Below are positions 36,953 through 46,529 of a DNA stretch of 64,000 nucleotides, piece by piece (the stretch's first letter is position 1; the number at the start of each line of letters is the position of its first letter). This DNA comes from Paraburkholderia heleia NBRC 101817 (lineage in GTDB: Bacteria > Pseudomonadota > Gammaproteobacteria > Burkholderiales > Burkholderiaceae). Location: NCBI RefSeq assembly GCF_000739775.1, contig NZ_BBJH01000046.1:1-64000 (forward strand). The letters run 5' to 3'. Below the pieces are notes generated by a model, which did not search any database, was not told where the DNA came from, and saw nothing but the letters and a program-made list of their open reading frames with translations. The position numbers and the translations under genes are program-made.

Positions 36953-39900
36953 TCACCCATTCGCTGTCCCCGGGTCGGCGACTTCGTCGCGCGTGAAGCG
37001 CCCGTAGCGCAACGCCAGCGCGGGCAGCACGATCAGGTTCAGGGCGGTCGACGTGATGAGCCCGCCAAGAATGACGATCGCCATCGGCCCTTCGATTTCC
37101 TTGCCCGGCGCGCCACTCGTCGCAGCGAGCGGCGCCAGCGCGAGCGCGGTAACCAGCGCAGTCATGAGGATCGGCACCAGCCGTTCCGATGCGCCGCGCA
37201 CGGCGGTGTTCATGTCCCAGTCCAGTCCATCCAGGTGCACCAGATGTTCATAGTGGCTGATCAGCATGATCGAATTGCGCAGCGAAATGCCGAGCAGCGT
37301 GACGAAGCCCACCATGCTGCCAAGCGAAAGATTGCCACCGGTGAGGACCACGCCCAGCACTCCGCCCACAAGCGCGAAGGGCAGGTTGATCATCACCAGC
37401 AGCACGGCGCGCCGGTTCTTCAACGCCATGAACAGCAGCAATGCGATGCCCACCAGAGCAATCCCGCCGTATGCGAGCAGGTCGCGCTGCGATTGGGCGC
37501 GCGCTTCGCTCTCTCCGCTGAAAACGGCATAGGTACCCGCGGGCATCCTGATCTCGCGATTCACGCGCGCCTGCGCTTCCTTCACGAAGTCGCCGACCGC
37601 CCGGTTGCCGAGATTGACCGACACCGTCTGCACGCGCTCGCCGCCGTCGTGCGTGATCTGGTAGCGGCCGGCGACCTGCCGGATCATGGCGAGCGTGGAA
37701 AGCGGCACGGCAAAGCCGTCGGCGTTGCGCACCATGAGTTCGCTCACGTCGCCGACGGACCTGCGCATTGCGGGGTCGAGCACGACTGCAACGTCGTAGC
37801 TGCGGCTGCCCTCGTAAATCTGGGCGACGGTCACGCCGGCATAGGCGGCCTGGATCGCATCGAGAACTTCGACCGGACGAAAGCCCCAGCGGCTCAGTGC
37901 GTCGGGATTGAGCCTCACATCGAGTTCGGGAATCCCGGGGGGGGAATCCACCCGCACACTGGCTACGCCGTGGATCGTACCGACGAGCTGGGCGATCTGC
38001 TGCGCCGTGCGGTCGATGACGTCGAGATTGTTGCCGAAGACGTTCACGACCACAGGCGCTGTCGTCCCCGAAATGGTCTCGTCGATGCGTTCCTCGAGAA
38101 ACGTGTTGACCGAGGTGGAGAGGCCCGGAAAGCGCGCCAGGGCCTGGCGAATCCGGTATAGCGCCCAGCTCTGGCCCGATGCGCCCATCGGCTCGAGGTC
38201 GACTTCGAATTCCGAGAGCTGCACGCCGGTCGGGTCGACCACACCGTTCGCACGGCCGGCGCGCTGCGCCACGAGGCGCACGCCCGGCACCTGCAGCAGC
38301 GCCTGCGAGACCTGGGTGCCGATGCGCATCGATTCGGCAAGCGAGGTGCCCGGCGCGAGCCCCATGTGCACGGTGTAATGTCCTTCCCGCAGTTGCGGAA
38401 TGAAACTCCCGCTCATGAATGGCAGAGAGGCGAGCGCCGCGGCGCACATTACCACGACGATGACCATGACCCCTTTCACATGTTGCTCGACCTTCTTCAG
38501 CAGTGCGACGTAATGTGTCTTGAGGCGCCCGATCAGGCGCGGCTCCCGCTCGGGTAACGGTCCCTTGGCCAGCAGGGCGAGCGCCATCGCGGGCGTGAGC
38601 GTCAGCGCGACGCCCAGCGACGCGAGCACGGCGAGAATGTAGGCGATGCCCAGCGGGGCAAAGAGCCGTCCGCCGATACCCGTGAGCGTGAGCACGGGCA
38701 GGAAGATCAGCATCACGATGAAGGTGGCGAAGACTACGGCACTACGCACTTCGAGCGAGGCGCGCAGCACGATGCGAAAGGCGGGAAGCGGCTGGGCCAG
38801 CACGCGGTTCTCGCGCAGGCGGCGGTAGATGTTCTCCACGTCGATGATGGCATCGTCGACCACTTCGCCCAGGGCGATGGCGAGGCCGCCCAGGGTCATC
38901 GTGTTCAGGCTGATCCCGAACGAAGTGAGGACGATGATCGCGATTAGCAGCGACATGGGAATCGCAACGGCAGAGATCACGGCGGTGCGCACGTTGAGCA
39001 GGAACAGGAACAGCACTACGACGACCAGCAGGGCGCCGACGATAAGCGCCATGCGCAGGTGAGCGACGGACGCCTCGATGAAGTTGGCGGGCCGGAATAC
39101 GTTCGTGTTCACGTCCACGCCCTGGCGGGAGAGCACCGGCGCAAGCCCCGCGAGTGTCTTTTCAATGTCGCGTGTCACGGCCATCGTGTTGGTTCCGTAC
39201 TGGCTTTCCATCACGACCATCACGCCGGGCTTGCCCATGATCGATGCTGCGCCAACGGCGGGTGCGTTGCCCCAGCTCACGCTGGCAATGTCGCCCAGGC
39301 GAACCGCTGCGCCGTTGCCGGAGCGGATCACGACACCCGCGAGTTTCTGGGGCGTCGCGATCTGGCCATCGGCGTTGACGGCGATGCGCTGATTGCTGTT
39401 TTCGATGAACCCGGCGCCACGCACGCCTGTGGCCTGGCGCGACGCGGCAATGACATCCTGGATCGACAGATCGTGGTGCATCAACCTGGCAGGATCGACC
39501 TGGATCTGCATCTGACGCGTTTGGCCGCCGAACACGATCACATCGGCCACGCCTCGCGTACCCAGCAACGGCGGTTTGACGGTCCACTGCGCGATGTCGT
39601 AGAGGTCCGCGAGCGAGCGCGTCTTCGACGTCAGGCCGATGGTGCGCACGACGCTCGTCGTCGTCGTGAGCGGCAGGAGCTGGGGTGCCGCGACGCCGGC
39701 CGGCAGCGTCCCCGCGAGTCCGCTGATGCGCTCGGTGACGAGTTGCCGGACCTGCATCACGTTGGCATGATCGTCGAATACGAGCGTCACCGAGGAGAGG
39801 CCCTGCATGGACCGCGAGCGGATCGACTGCAGGCCGGTCATGCCGCCAAGGGCATTTTCGACCGGCTGTGTCACGAGGGTCTCCACCTGTTCGCTCGTCA

Positions 39901-40066
39901 TGCCCGGCGCGGCCGTCTGCACGATGCTCATCGGCGGTGCGAACTCGGGAAAGACGTCGAGCCTGGCGCGCGTGAGGGAAAAGAGCCCGTAGCCGGCCGC
40001 CATGACGGCCAGCGAAAAAATGACGCCGCGAAAGCGCAGCGAAAAGCGAATGATCGCGTCAAGCAT
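36953..40066 (-). CDS. Heavy-metal-type RND efflux permease (CusA/CzcA-like)
   Basis: A 1037-residue inner-membrane proton-driven pump. Features: an N-terminal helix then D-V-F-P-E-F-A-P-P (about residue 37), an Val/Ala-rich helix 4 with G-E-V-V-D-D-A-I-I-D-V-E-N-I (around 405-418) holding the proton-relay acids, and two large periplasmic loops. It clusters with HME-RND proteins by the F-P-E/D-x-x-P-P-x-V/I motif and by the V-D-D-A acids. It is translated after the TolC- and adaptor-type genes in a three-gene minus-strand operon. The metal substrate is not evident; a drug or organic substrate cannot be excluded. Confidence 0.9.
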   Translation of the reverse strand: MLDAIIRFSLRFRGVIFSLAVMAAGYGLFSLTRARLDVFPEFAPPMSIVQTAAPGMTSEQVETLVTQPVENALGGMTGLQSIRSRSMQGLSSVTLVFDDHANVMQVRQLVTERISGLAGTLPAGVAAPQLLPLTTTTSVVRTIGLTSKTRSLADLYDIAQWTVKPPLLGTRGVADVIVFGGQTRQMQIQVDPARLMHHDLSIQDVIAASRQATGVRGAGFIENSNQRIAVNADGQIATPQKLAGVVIRSGNGAAVRLGDIASVSWGNAPAVGAASIMGKPGVMVVMESQYGTNTMAVTRDIEKTLAGLAPVLSRQGVDVNTNVFRPANFIEASVAHLRMALIVGALLVVVVLFLFLLNVRTAVISAVAIPMSLLIAIIVLTSFGISLNTMTLGGLAIALGEVVDDAIIDVENIYRRLRENRVLAQPLPAFRIVLRASLEVRSAVVFATFIVMLIFLPVLTLTGIGGRLFAPLGIAYILAVLASLGVALTLTPAMALALLAKGPLPEREPRLIGRLKTHYVALLKKVEQHVKGVMVIVVVMCAAALASLPFMSGSFIPQLREGHYTVHMGLAPGTSLAESMRIGTQVSQALLQVPGVRLVAQRAGRANGVVDPTGVQLSEFEVDLEPMGASGQSWALYRIRQALARFPGLSTSVNTFLEERIDETISGTTAPVVVNVFGNNLDVIDRTAQQIAQLVGTIHGVASVRVDSPPGIPELDVRLNPDALSRWGFRPVEVLDAIQAAYAGVTVAQIYEGSRSYDVAVVLDPAMRRSVGDVSELMVRNADGFAVPLSTLAMIRQVAGRYQITHDGGERVQTVSVNLGNRAVGDFVKEAQARVNREIRMPAGTYAVFSGESEARAQSQRDLLAYGGIALVGIALLLFMALKNRRAVLLVMINLPFALVGGVLGVVLTGGNLSLGSMVGFVTLLGISLRNSIMLISHYEHLVHLDGLDWDMNTAVRGASERLVPILMTALVTALALAPLAATSGAPGKEIEGPMAIVILGGLITSTALNLIVLPALALRYGRFTRDEVADPGTANG

Positions 40067-40119
40067 GGGGCTGTGGGTGGCGTTGTTCTGGGCGGGACAT
40101 GTGGGGCTCAGTTGCGGGA

Positions 40120-41187
40120 TCAGTCGTCACACTCGGGCGGGTCCTTGCAGGCGGTGCCGATGCCCTGTGGCTTGATCTCTTCGGAGAGCAGCAGTTGCGC
40201 GCCTTGCGTCACGACCTGATCGCCGGCCTGGAAGCCGGCCGTCACGATGAAACCGCGATCGCCTTCGTTGGCCGCGGGCACGTAGCGCCGCGTGAAGCGG
40301 TCGTGCGCCGTGCGTACGTATGCCCAGGTCTGGCCGCCGTACCACACCACTGCCTGCACCGGGATCAGCAGCCCCGAAACGGCCTCGTTCGAGGTGGGCA
40401 CGCGCGCGCCCGTGCGCAGGTTCGCGGGCAGCATGGTGCCCGCGACGTAAAACCATGGCGTGCCCTGTACGGCGGGATCGGCGAGGGGTGAAGCGGATAG
40501 CCTCCGGGCGGCCACTGTGCCGCCACCGGGTGTATCGACCGCGATGCGCTCGGGTGGCGTCTTGCCGAAGCCGGATGGCAACGTCACGCGTAACACGACC
40601 GACTGACCCGCCTGGAGGCGCTGAAACAACGTAGAGGCCGGCGCCGTTGCCGCGTTTGCGAGGGCATCGCCGAACTGCTGCCGCATCGTGCCGTCAAGGC
40701 CGTCCAGCGTGACCCGGGCGGCCTGGAGTTTTGCCGCGTCGCCCTGCATCGTCGCCTGCGCTGCCTGAAGCGTCTGCTTCGAAACATTGCGGTCGTCGGC
40801 GAAGAGCGTACGGCTGCCTTCGTACTGCGTGCGTGAACTGGCTGCCTGTGCGGCGAACGTGTCGACGTCGGCGCGTGCGCTGGCGAGACGGTTGCGCAGA
40901 TCGAAGAGCGGTTGCAGATCGATGACCGTGGCATCCGCGCTGATGCCGGACTGGCTCGTGACGGCCGCGAGCGGCGCGACTTCGATGTGGCCGGCGCGCT
41001 GCGCGTCGAGGCTCACGACCACGACTGTCTCGCCTTTGAACGTCTGCACCGTGGTCCGCGGCGCAGACGGCGCGGCGGCGGATGTCGATGCGCCGGAGTC
41101 GTCGAACGCCTGGTTGATGATGTACCAGCCTGCGCCGGCGCAGAGGGCCAGCGAAAGGACGATCAGAAGGATCAGCCGGATTTTCAT
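40120..41187 (-). CDS. RND efflux periplasmic adaptor (membrane fusion protein)
   Basis: A 355-residue HlyD/CusB-type adaptor with one N-terminal membrane anchor (I-L-L-I-V-L-S-L-A-L-C-A-G-A-G-W-Y). A coiled-coil hairpin is apparent at about residues 95-165 (L-R-N-R-L-A-S-A-R-A-D-V-D ... L-Q-A-A-Q-A-T-M-Q-G-D), and a beta-barrel domain with L-L-I-P-V-Q-A-V-V follows. A short C-terminal C-K-D-P-P-E-C pair could be a metal site. The ATG overlaps the stop of the TolC gene by four bases and the pump gene starts 53 bases after its end. Confidence 0.88.
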   Translation of the reverse strand: MKIRLILLIVLSLALCAGAGWYIINQAFDDSGASTSAAAPSAPRTTVQTFKGETVVVVSLDAQRAGHIEVAPLAAVTSQSGISADATVIDLQPLFDLRNRLASARADVDTFAAQAASSRTQYEGSRTLFADDRNVSKQTLQAAQATMQGDAAKLQAARVTLDGLDGTMRQQFGDALANAATAPASTLFQRLQAGQSVVLRVTLPSGFGKTPPERIAVDTPGGGTVAARRLSASPLADPAVQGTPWFYVAGTMLPANLRTGARVPTSNEAVSGLLIPVQAVVWYGGQTWAYVRTAHDRFTRRYVPAANEGDRGFIVTAGFQAGDQVVTQGAQLLLSEEIKPQGIGTACKDPPECDD

Positions 41188-42581
41188 CGTGTTGTCCCCT
41201 CACTGAGGGTTGGCCTCGCTGCCTCGTGGACGAGAGGTAGCTGCATCGCGTCTTCGAGTGCGCCTGCAGCCTGCTGGAGCGCGATTTCGGCGTCGAGATG
41301 GGCGATTTCACTCGTCTGATAGCCGGCTTGCGCCTGTGTGTACGTCAGCCGGTCCGCATTGCCGCTCGCGAATGCAGCCGCCTGGCTGTCGAGCTGGCGG
41401 CGGGCGCTCGCCAGATGGGCATCGGAGATCTGCCGCGCTTCGCCGCTCGCCTGATAGCGCGCCAGGGCATGCGCGAGGTTGCCAATGATCCTGTCCTGCA
41501 GCGCGCCGGTGCGGACCGCTGCTTCCTTGCGCTTCGCCTCGGCCTGCTTGATGCCCCCCTGGTTCTGGTCGAAGATCGGCAGCGTGATGCCGGCCAGTCC
41601 GAAGGCGATCTTGTTGGTGCCGGTGTCGTACGTGTAGCCGGGGCCGAGATGGATGTCCGGATACTGTTTCGCGACTTCGAGCTGAAGCGCCGACTCGGCG
41701 GCGGCGTAATCGGCCAGTGAGGCGCGCAGATCGGCGCGATGGAAGATCGCCGCTCGCTGCGCGTTAGCCGGAGGCGGAGCCGGGGCAGCCGTGCCGAAGG
41801 CGCTCAGGTCGAGCGTTACGCCATCGAGCGCGGTGACCGGAACGCCGATGGCGGCGGCCAGTTGCGCGCGCGCGTCTTCTTCGGCCATTCGCGCGGCGGT
41901 CAGGTCGCTCTGGGCCTGGGTGTCGGCAAGCACCGCCGCATCGACATCGGGTTGCGAATACTGGCCGACTGCGAGACGGTGGCGGCTCATGGCCGTGATC
42001 TCCCGCTGGGCTTGCGCCTTCGTGCCGAGGAGGGCGATGCGCGTACGCGCGGCAAAAAGGGCGAGCATGGCGTCGCGGACCTGGGCACTGACCGTCCATG
42101 CCGCGGTGATGATGTTCAGCCGGGCCGCTTCAGACAGGTGGCTCGCCTGATCGACGCGATAGCCGCGCTTGTGCGCAGTCTCGATCGGGATGTCGAGTGA
42201 TGGGCCCCAGGTAAAGGGCGCGCCCGGTCCCGGGTTGGGCGTATTGAACTGGAACGGCATCTGCAGGACCGGATTGGGAATCGCGTTGGCAACATCGATG
42301 CCGGCTTTGGCCGTGTCCCATTGCGCACGGGCCATATCGAGGGCGGGGCTGTAGTAGAAGGCCGCCAGAGTAAGCCACTCGCGATTCCAGGCTGCCGGCG
42401 GCCACGGCCTGACATCGTGGCCAGCTTCGCGCGCGATCCAGGCATGCAGTTCATCGCTAGCAAGCGAGCGCTGCTCGAATTGGCGGGCGATCTGGTCGGG
42501 GGCGATCGGCTGCGGATGATAGGTCGTACAACCGGCCACCCCGGTCAATACGATGAAGGCAATCGATAACGCGCGCCGCAT
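41184..42581 (-). CDS. TolC-family outer membrane efflux lipoprotein
   Basis: A 465-residue outer-membrane factor. Lipobox G-V-A-G-C at residue 18, then the paired TolC repeats: Y-Y-S-P-A-L-D-M-A-R-A-Q-W (residues 78-90) and the I-P-N-P-V-L motif, followed by Y-P-D-I-H-L-G-P-G-Y and G-L-A-G-I-T-L-P-I-F-D-Q-N-Q-G in the second half. It is the first gene of the TolC-adaptor-RND operon, an order typical of heavy-metal or solvent efflux systems. Confidence 0.9.
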   Translation of the reverse strand: MRRALSIAFIVLTGVAGCTTYHPQPIAPDQIARQFEQRSLASDELHAWIAREAGHDVRPWPPAAWNREWLTLAAFYYSPALDMARAQWDTAKAGIDVANAIPNPVLQMPFQFNTPNPGPGAPFTWGPSLDIPIETAHKRGYRVDQASHLSEAARLNIITAAWTVSAQVRDAMLALFAARTRIALLGTKAQAQREITAMSRHRLAVGQYSQPDVDAAVLADTQAQSDLTAARMAEEDARAQLAAAIGVPVTALDGVTLDLSAFGTAAPAPPPANAQRAAIFHRADLRASLADYAAAESALQLEVAKQYPDIHLGPGYTYDTGTNKIAFGLAGITLPIFDQNQGGIKQAEAKRKEAAVRTGALQDRIIGNLAHALARYQASGEARQISDAHLASARRQLDSQAAAFASGNADRLTYTQAQAGYQTSEIAHLDAEIALQQAAGALEDAMQLPLVHEAARPTLSEGTTR

Positions 42582-42813
42582 GCTGGCATTCCATCCCGGA
42601 CGATGTGCCGCCCACGCGGACGGCTTTCGGGTTGGAGGCTACGCCACCGGTTGTGAAGTTTTTGTCAAGAACCTTCGCTGTGCGGCGGTCACGGGGGAGT
42701 TTTTCAACGAAATAGACCCGCTGCTGTCGCTCGGGTTGCCGGCGCTGCGATGACGGCTCAGGATCCTGGAGCCGCCGTTCATCGGCTTCCGTCGACGGAA
42801 TTTCGCGAAGGTG

Positions 42814-43029
42814 TCAAAGCGGATCGTAGCCGGGTTTCTTGTATAGGCGCGTCATGCTCGGAGCGATCCCTTGACGACATACCTTGTCCATCCAGTCGCC
42901 TGGCCTGATCGCCTCGATTGCAACCGAGAGCGAGTTCTCGATTGAATACGGCACTCCCAAAAAGCGCTCGACGATCGCATGCGCAAGCGGCGCTTTCTGG
43001 TCCTCGCTGTGGCCGGGCCATAGCTTCAC
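42814..43029 (-). CDS. Tautomerase-like small protein, atypical N-terminus
   Basis: About 71 residues of the 4-oxalocrotonate tautomerase superfamily: K-L-W-P-G-H-S-E-D-Q-K, then S-V-A-I-E-A-I-R-P-G-D-W-M-D-K-V, ending Y-K-K-P-G-Y-D-P. The family normally starts M-P-x-V-x-V-K-L-W-P-G with catalytic Pro1. Here the only in-frame start near that point is the GTG of V-K-L-W, and the codons before it (N-L-N-V-I) carry no Met-Pro. Activity as a classical tautomerase is therefore doubtful. It follows the cupin gene closely and belongs to that operon. Confidence 0.7.
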   Translation of the reverse strand: MKLWPGHSEDQKAPLAHAIVERFLGVPYSIENSLSVAIEAIRPGDWMDKVCRQGIAPSMTRLYKKPGYDPL

Positions 43030-43037
43030 GATAACGT

Positions 43038-43451
43038 TCAGATTTCCCGCGACGCACCGGCGAGATACTGCTCATCAGTTACCGGTTCCAGCCACTCGAC
43101 ATTTTTGCCGTCCAGCGCCTCCTGGATGGCGATGTGCGTCATCGAGGTCGTCGCTGAAGCGCCATGCCAGTGCTTGTGGCCTGGCGGACACCAGATCACG
43201 TCTGCGGCACGAATCTCAACGATGGATTCGCCCTCGCACTGTGTCCAGCCGCAGCCAGACGTCACAACCAGGGTCTGGCCCAGCGGATGGGTATGCCAGT
43301 TCGTGCGCGCACCGGGCTCGAACGTCACGCTCGCGCACGACACCCGAGCGGGCGGCGGCGGTGCATTAAGCGGATCGATACGCACGGTGCCGGTGAACCA
43401 TTCGGCGGGACCTTTAATTGAGGACTGCGAGCCAGCTCTTTTGATTTCCAT
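43038..43451 (-). CDS. Cupin-domain protein
   Basis: A 137-residue single cupin. Metal ligands are visible in W-H-T-H-P-L-G-Q-T-L (two His, Gln) and G-H-K-H-W-H-G (His). Typical partners are CMD-family and tautomerase genes, as here. These small cupins are often annotated as quercetin dioxygenase-like, but their reactions are mostly unknown. The start was placed at the ATG at 43451, giving a normal length; the open frame continues upstream without support. Confidence 0.88.
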   Translation of the reverse strand: MEIKRAGSQSSIKGPAEWFTGTVRIDPLNAPPPPARVSCASVTFEPGARTNWHTHPLGQTLVVTSGCGWTQCEGESIVEIRAADVIWCPPGHKHWHGASATTSMTHIAIQEALDGKNVEWLEPVTDEQYLAGASREI

Positions 43452-43461
43452 GATGTTTCTC

Positions 43462-43794
43462 TCATGCTCCGTTATTGGCGGCCACACCCAGCTCCTTGAG
43501 CTTTGATACGGTCGACATTGCATTGGGCCAGCCCGCGTAGAACGCGAGGTGCGTGGTCAGTTCAACGAGTTCGTCCTGCGTGACGCCGTTCGCGATAGCG
43601 CGCGGAACGTGAAAATTCATCTGCTCGGTTTTGCCGAGTGCGATTAGTGCAGCGCAGGTCACGAGACTGCGGTCCCGTTTCGACAGTTGAGGGCGCTCCC
43701 AGATGTCGCCGAACAACACCTCGTCGCTCAGTTCGGCCAGCTTCGGGGCCAGTTCGCCAAACGACTCACGTGCGGCAGCAGGTTTTCCGGACAT
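43462..43794 (-). CDS. Carboxymuconolactone decarboxylase family protein
   Basis: A 110-residue CMD/AhpD-like protein: L-S-K-R-D-R-S-L-V-T-C-A-A-L-I-A-L-G-K, N-F-H-V-P-R-A-I-A-N-G-V-T-Q-D-E-L-V-E, and F-Y-A-G-W-P-N-A. Only a single Cys is present, so an AhpD-type CxxC peroxidase mechanism is unlikely. The GGAGAAAGGAG before the ATG is strong. It is the first gene of a CMD-cupin-tautomerase operon, divergent from a LysR regulator 109 bases away. Confidence 0.88.
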   Translation of the reverse strand: MSGKPAAARESFGELAPKLAELSDEVLFGDIWERPQLSKRDRSLVTCAALIALGKTEQMNFHVPRAIANGVTQDELVELTTHLAFYAGWPNAMSTVSKLKELGVAANNGA

Positions 43795-43903
43795 GCCTTT
43801 CTCCTTTCTCCAGGCCAATGGATGACATGAGGACATTCTGCGGACGGCGCGCGCGTGCGACTAGACGGTAAAATGCGCTAAGACCTATGAGTGGATTTCA
43901 TCA

Positions 43904-44797
43904 ATGCTGCGCGAAAATGTGACCGACCTGCTGGCATTTATTACGGTGGCGCGCGAAGGCAGCTTTACTCGTGCCGCGGCCAGGCTTGGCGTATCGCAAA
44001 GCGCGCTGAGCCATACGCTGCGCGGGTTGGAAGCGCGCATGGGAGTACGGCTGCTTAGCCGGACCACGCGCAGCGTCGCACCGACCGCTGCTGGGGAGCG
44101 GCTGCTGAGAACCGTCGCACCACGATTCGAAGAAATCGAGAGCGAACTCGCTGCGGTGGTCGAAATGCGTGACAAGCCGGCGGGCACGATCCGGATCACG
44201 ACCACCGACTACGCCGCCGATACCGTTCTTTGGCCGCGCCTGTCAAAGGTCTTGCCCGACTACCCTGACATCAAGGTCGAACTCGTGGTGGACTATGGCT
44301 TGTCCGACATTGTGGCTGACCGGTACGACATCGGGGTGCGATGGGGCGACCAGGTCGCGAAGGACATGATTGCGGTGCGTATCGGCCCAGATGCACGTCT
44401 CGCGATCGTCGGATCGCCGTCCTATTTTGCGCAGCACCCATCGCCCAGACAGCCGAAGGATTTACTTCATCACAACTGCATCACGCTGAGGCTGCCGACG
44501 CGCGGTGGTCTATATGCGTGGGAACTCAAAAAGGGCAAAAGGGAAATGCAGGTCCGCGTTGACGGGCAATTCACCTTCAATGGCGCTTACCAAATGCTGA
44601 ACGCGGCGATCGACGGCGCGGGCCTTGCGTTCGTGCCGGAAGACCTTGCACAGCCTCACGTGGATGCCGGACGGCTGCAGTATGTCCTCGAGGACTGGTT
44701 TCCGACGTTTCCGGGGCTACATATCTTCTACCCAGGCCGCCGCGAATATTCGAGGGCGTTAGCTATTGTTGTGGACGCCTTGCGCAATGGGGCGTGA
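43904..44797 (+). CDS. LysR-family transcriptional regulator
   Basis: A 297-residue LTTR. The winged helix-turn-helix is at residues 8-66 (F-I-T-V-A-R-E-G-S-F-T-R-A-A-A-R-L-G-V-S-Q-S-A-L-S-H-T-L-R-G-L-E), followed by the periplasmic-binding-like effector domain. Its divergence from the CMD/cupin/tautomerase operon suggests it regulates that operon and perhaps the enoyl-CoA hydratase-like gene downstream of it. The subtype is the PA0477/YafC-like group often seen with SDR and cupin genes. Confidence 0.9.
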   Translation: MLRENVTDLLAFITVAREGSFTRAAARLGVSQSALSHTLRGLEARMGVRLLSRTTRSVAPTAAGERLLRTVAPRFEEIESELAAVVEMRDKPAGTIRITTTDYAADTVLWPRLSKVLPDYPDIKVELVVDYGLSDIVADRYDIGVRWGDQVAKDMIAVRIGPDARLAIVGSPSYFAQHPSPRQPKDLLHHNCITLRLPTRGGLYAWELKKGKREMQVRVDGQFTFNGAYQMLNAAIDGAGLAFVPEDLAQPHVDAGRLQYVLEDWFPTFPGLHIFYPGRREYSRALAIVVDALRNGA

Positions 44798-44933
44798 GCG
44801 GGCGAGCGCGCATCCACCAACCGCCAACCCCGCGCTGCGTGTGGAAGGCCACCCTGAGCATACATCTGCAATAGATAAGCGCTATCGCCCGGTCATTCAT
44901 GTACAACTGCCAAACGGCTGCTAATGGTGCACC

Positions 44934-45791
44934 ATGCCCGATTCTTCGCAACTCGACATCGACCGAACCAGGCCGGGCCAGTGGACGGTCACTTTCAGCA
45001 ACCCACCGATCAACATGTTTGTGCCTGCCACAATCGAGGAATTTGGCTTGCTGACGAGGGACCTCGAGGCGGACCCGTCCGTGAAGGTCGTGCTGTTTCA
45101 GTCGGCGAATCCCGATTTTTTCGTCGCCCATCTCGACGTAGCCAAGGCAGCCGAACGGCGGGAGGTGCTCGGGCTTTGGCGCGACTGCGTGCTACGCCTC
45201 TCGTCAGCGCCAGTCGTGAGCATCGCCAAGATTCGCGGTCGCACGCGCGGGATCGGTAACGAGTTCGTGCTGGCCTGCGACATGCGTTTCGCCAGCCGGC
45301 AATATGCGATCTTCGGCAACCCGGAGGTCGGCGTCGGCCTTGTACCGGCCGGCGGAGCGCTTGAGTGGCTTCCGCGCCTGGTCGGCCGCTCGCGGGCACT
45401 TGAGATTGCCCTCAGCGCCGACGATTTCGACGCCGATGTCGCCGAACGCTATGGCTGGGTAAACCGCACGCTGGACGATTCCGGCCTCGACGCCTTTGTC
45501 GATACGCTGGTCCGACGCCCGGCCTCATTTGACCGTGAAACGCTCGGGGCGGCGAAAGCCCAAATCAATCGCTTCGGGATGCCAACGGCTGCCGAACTTC
45601 AGTCGAGCATCGACCTGTTCTTCCCGGCCTTGGCCTCGCCAGGTGGGCAGGCCCGCCGCGCCAGGCTCCGGAACCTCGCTTATGGCGGGCCGAGCGATTT
45701 CGAAATGAACTTCGGGAGGTACCTGCCTGCGCTTGGTCAGGCGGACAGCAATGACACAGAGCGGCCGCTCACAGGCGCGCGGAAGGGTTGA
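44934..45791 (+). CDS. Enoyl-CoA hydratase/isomerase-like protein
   Basis: A 285-residue crotonase-fold protein. The first oxyanion-hole region is A-N-P-D-F-F-V-A-H-L-D, and the second is I-R-G-R-T-R-G-I-G-N-E-F-V-L-A-C-D-M-R. The block N-P-E-V-G-V-G-L-V-P-A-G-G-A-L-E-W-L-P-R-L-V-G follows. The usual catalytic Glu pair is not fully evident, as in several non-hydratase members. It may have lost a downstream partner: the next sequence is the stump of an SDR gene. Confidence 0.85.
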   Translation: MPDSSQLDIDRTRPGQWTVTFSNPPINMFVPATIEEFGLLTRDLEADPSVKVVLFQSANPDFFVAHLDVAKAAERREVLGLWRDCVLRLSSAPVVSIAKIRGRTRGIGNEFVLACDMRFASRQYAIFGNPEVGVGLVPAGGALEWLPRLVGRSRALEIALSADDFDADVAERYGWVNRTLDDSGLDAFVDTLVRRPASFDRETLGAAKAQINRFGMPTAAELQSSIDLFFPALASPGGQARRARLRNLAYGGPSDFEMNFGRYLPALGQADSNDTERPLTGARKG

Positions 45792-45805
45792 GCCTCCGCG
45801 ATCAA

Positions 45806-46146
45806 ACATAGCGCTGCCGGGCGTCGTGCCAGTGAAGCTTGATGTGACCGATCGGGCGGCCGTGGCCGCCGCCGCTGACACGGCACGCGACGTCACGCTT
45901 CTGATCAACAACGCGGGCATCGCCCGGTTTGGCGGTCTGATGGACGACGGCGCCCTTGAGGCCTTGCGCGATCACTTCGAGACTAACGTGTTCGGCATGC
46001 TGTCGATGTCGCGGGCGTTCGCACGCAACCTCGCCCGGAACGGAGGCGGCGCGATCCTGAACGTGCTGTCTGTGTTCACCGACGAGTTTACGCGTCGGTG
46101 AAGGCCGGGATGTCGGCAGGTGTCTATCTGGACGCGAGGCGTCGCG
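45806..46146 (+). pseudogene. SDR gene remnant with deletions
   Basis: A fragment of a short-chain dehydrogenase: V-K-L-D-V-T-D-R-A-A-V, L-I-N-N-A-G-I-A-R, F-E-T-N-V-F-G-M-L-S and G-G-A-I-L-N-V-L-S-V. The N-terminal cofactor motif T-G-x-x-x-G-x-G is missing, and after L-S-V the reading jumps straight to what looks like the C-terminal D-E-F-T-R-R, continuing after a frameshift as V-K-A-G-M-S-A-G-V-Y-L-D-A-R-R. So the 5' end and the middle, including the catalytic Y-x-x-x-K, are gone. Confidence 0.75.
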
Positions 46147-46529
46147 ACCTCGAACTTCCGTACACGACCCTGATCTGCCCTTCAGTTTTCCCCAGAACGG
46201 CCGTTCAACAGTCGGGAGCCTTCGGATAAAAATATGATATTCACGCCAGAATTTTCTACAGCGGACGCCACGGAATATACACTGATCGCCAATCATTATG
46301 TCGAGACGCAAGTAGCGCTGAACCTAAGCGTTGCGTACGTTCGGGCGCGTGTACTCTTTGGCCGACAACACGTGCCGCTGCCTACTGCTAGATTTGTGGT
46401 GGTCTATGATGTCCGTGGACAAAAGGTGGCAGACGATCTTGAAGGCTGCCTGCATCACGCGCTCGGAGATATTGCACAGATTCGGGTGAAACGGTCATGA
46501 GCTTTCAACTTATGGTTCGAGGTATACCC

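Noticed and set aside
46234..46500. Possible 88-residue gene upstream of the transposase remnant
   Set aside because: No recognisable family, no Shine-Dalgarno, and it lies in a rearranged stretch. It could be a fragment, but support is too weak to call.
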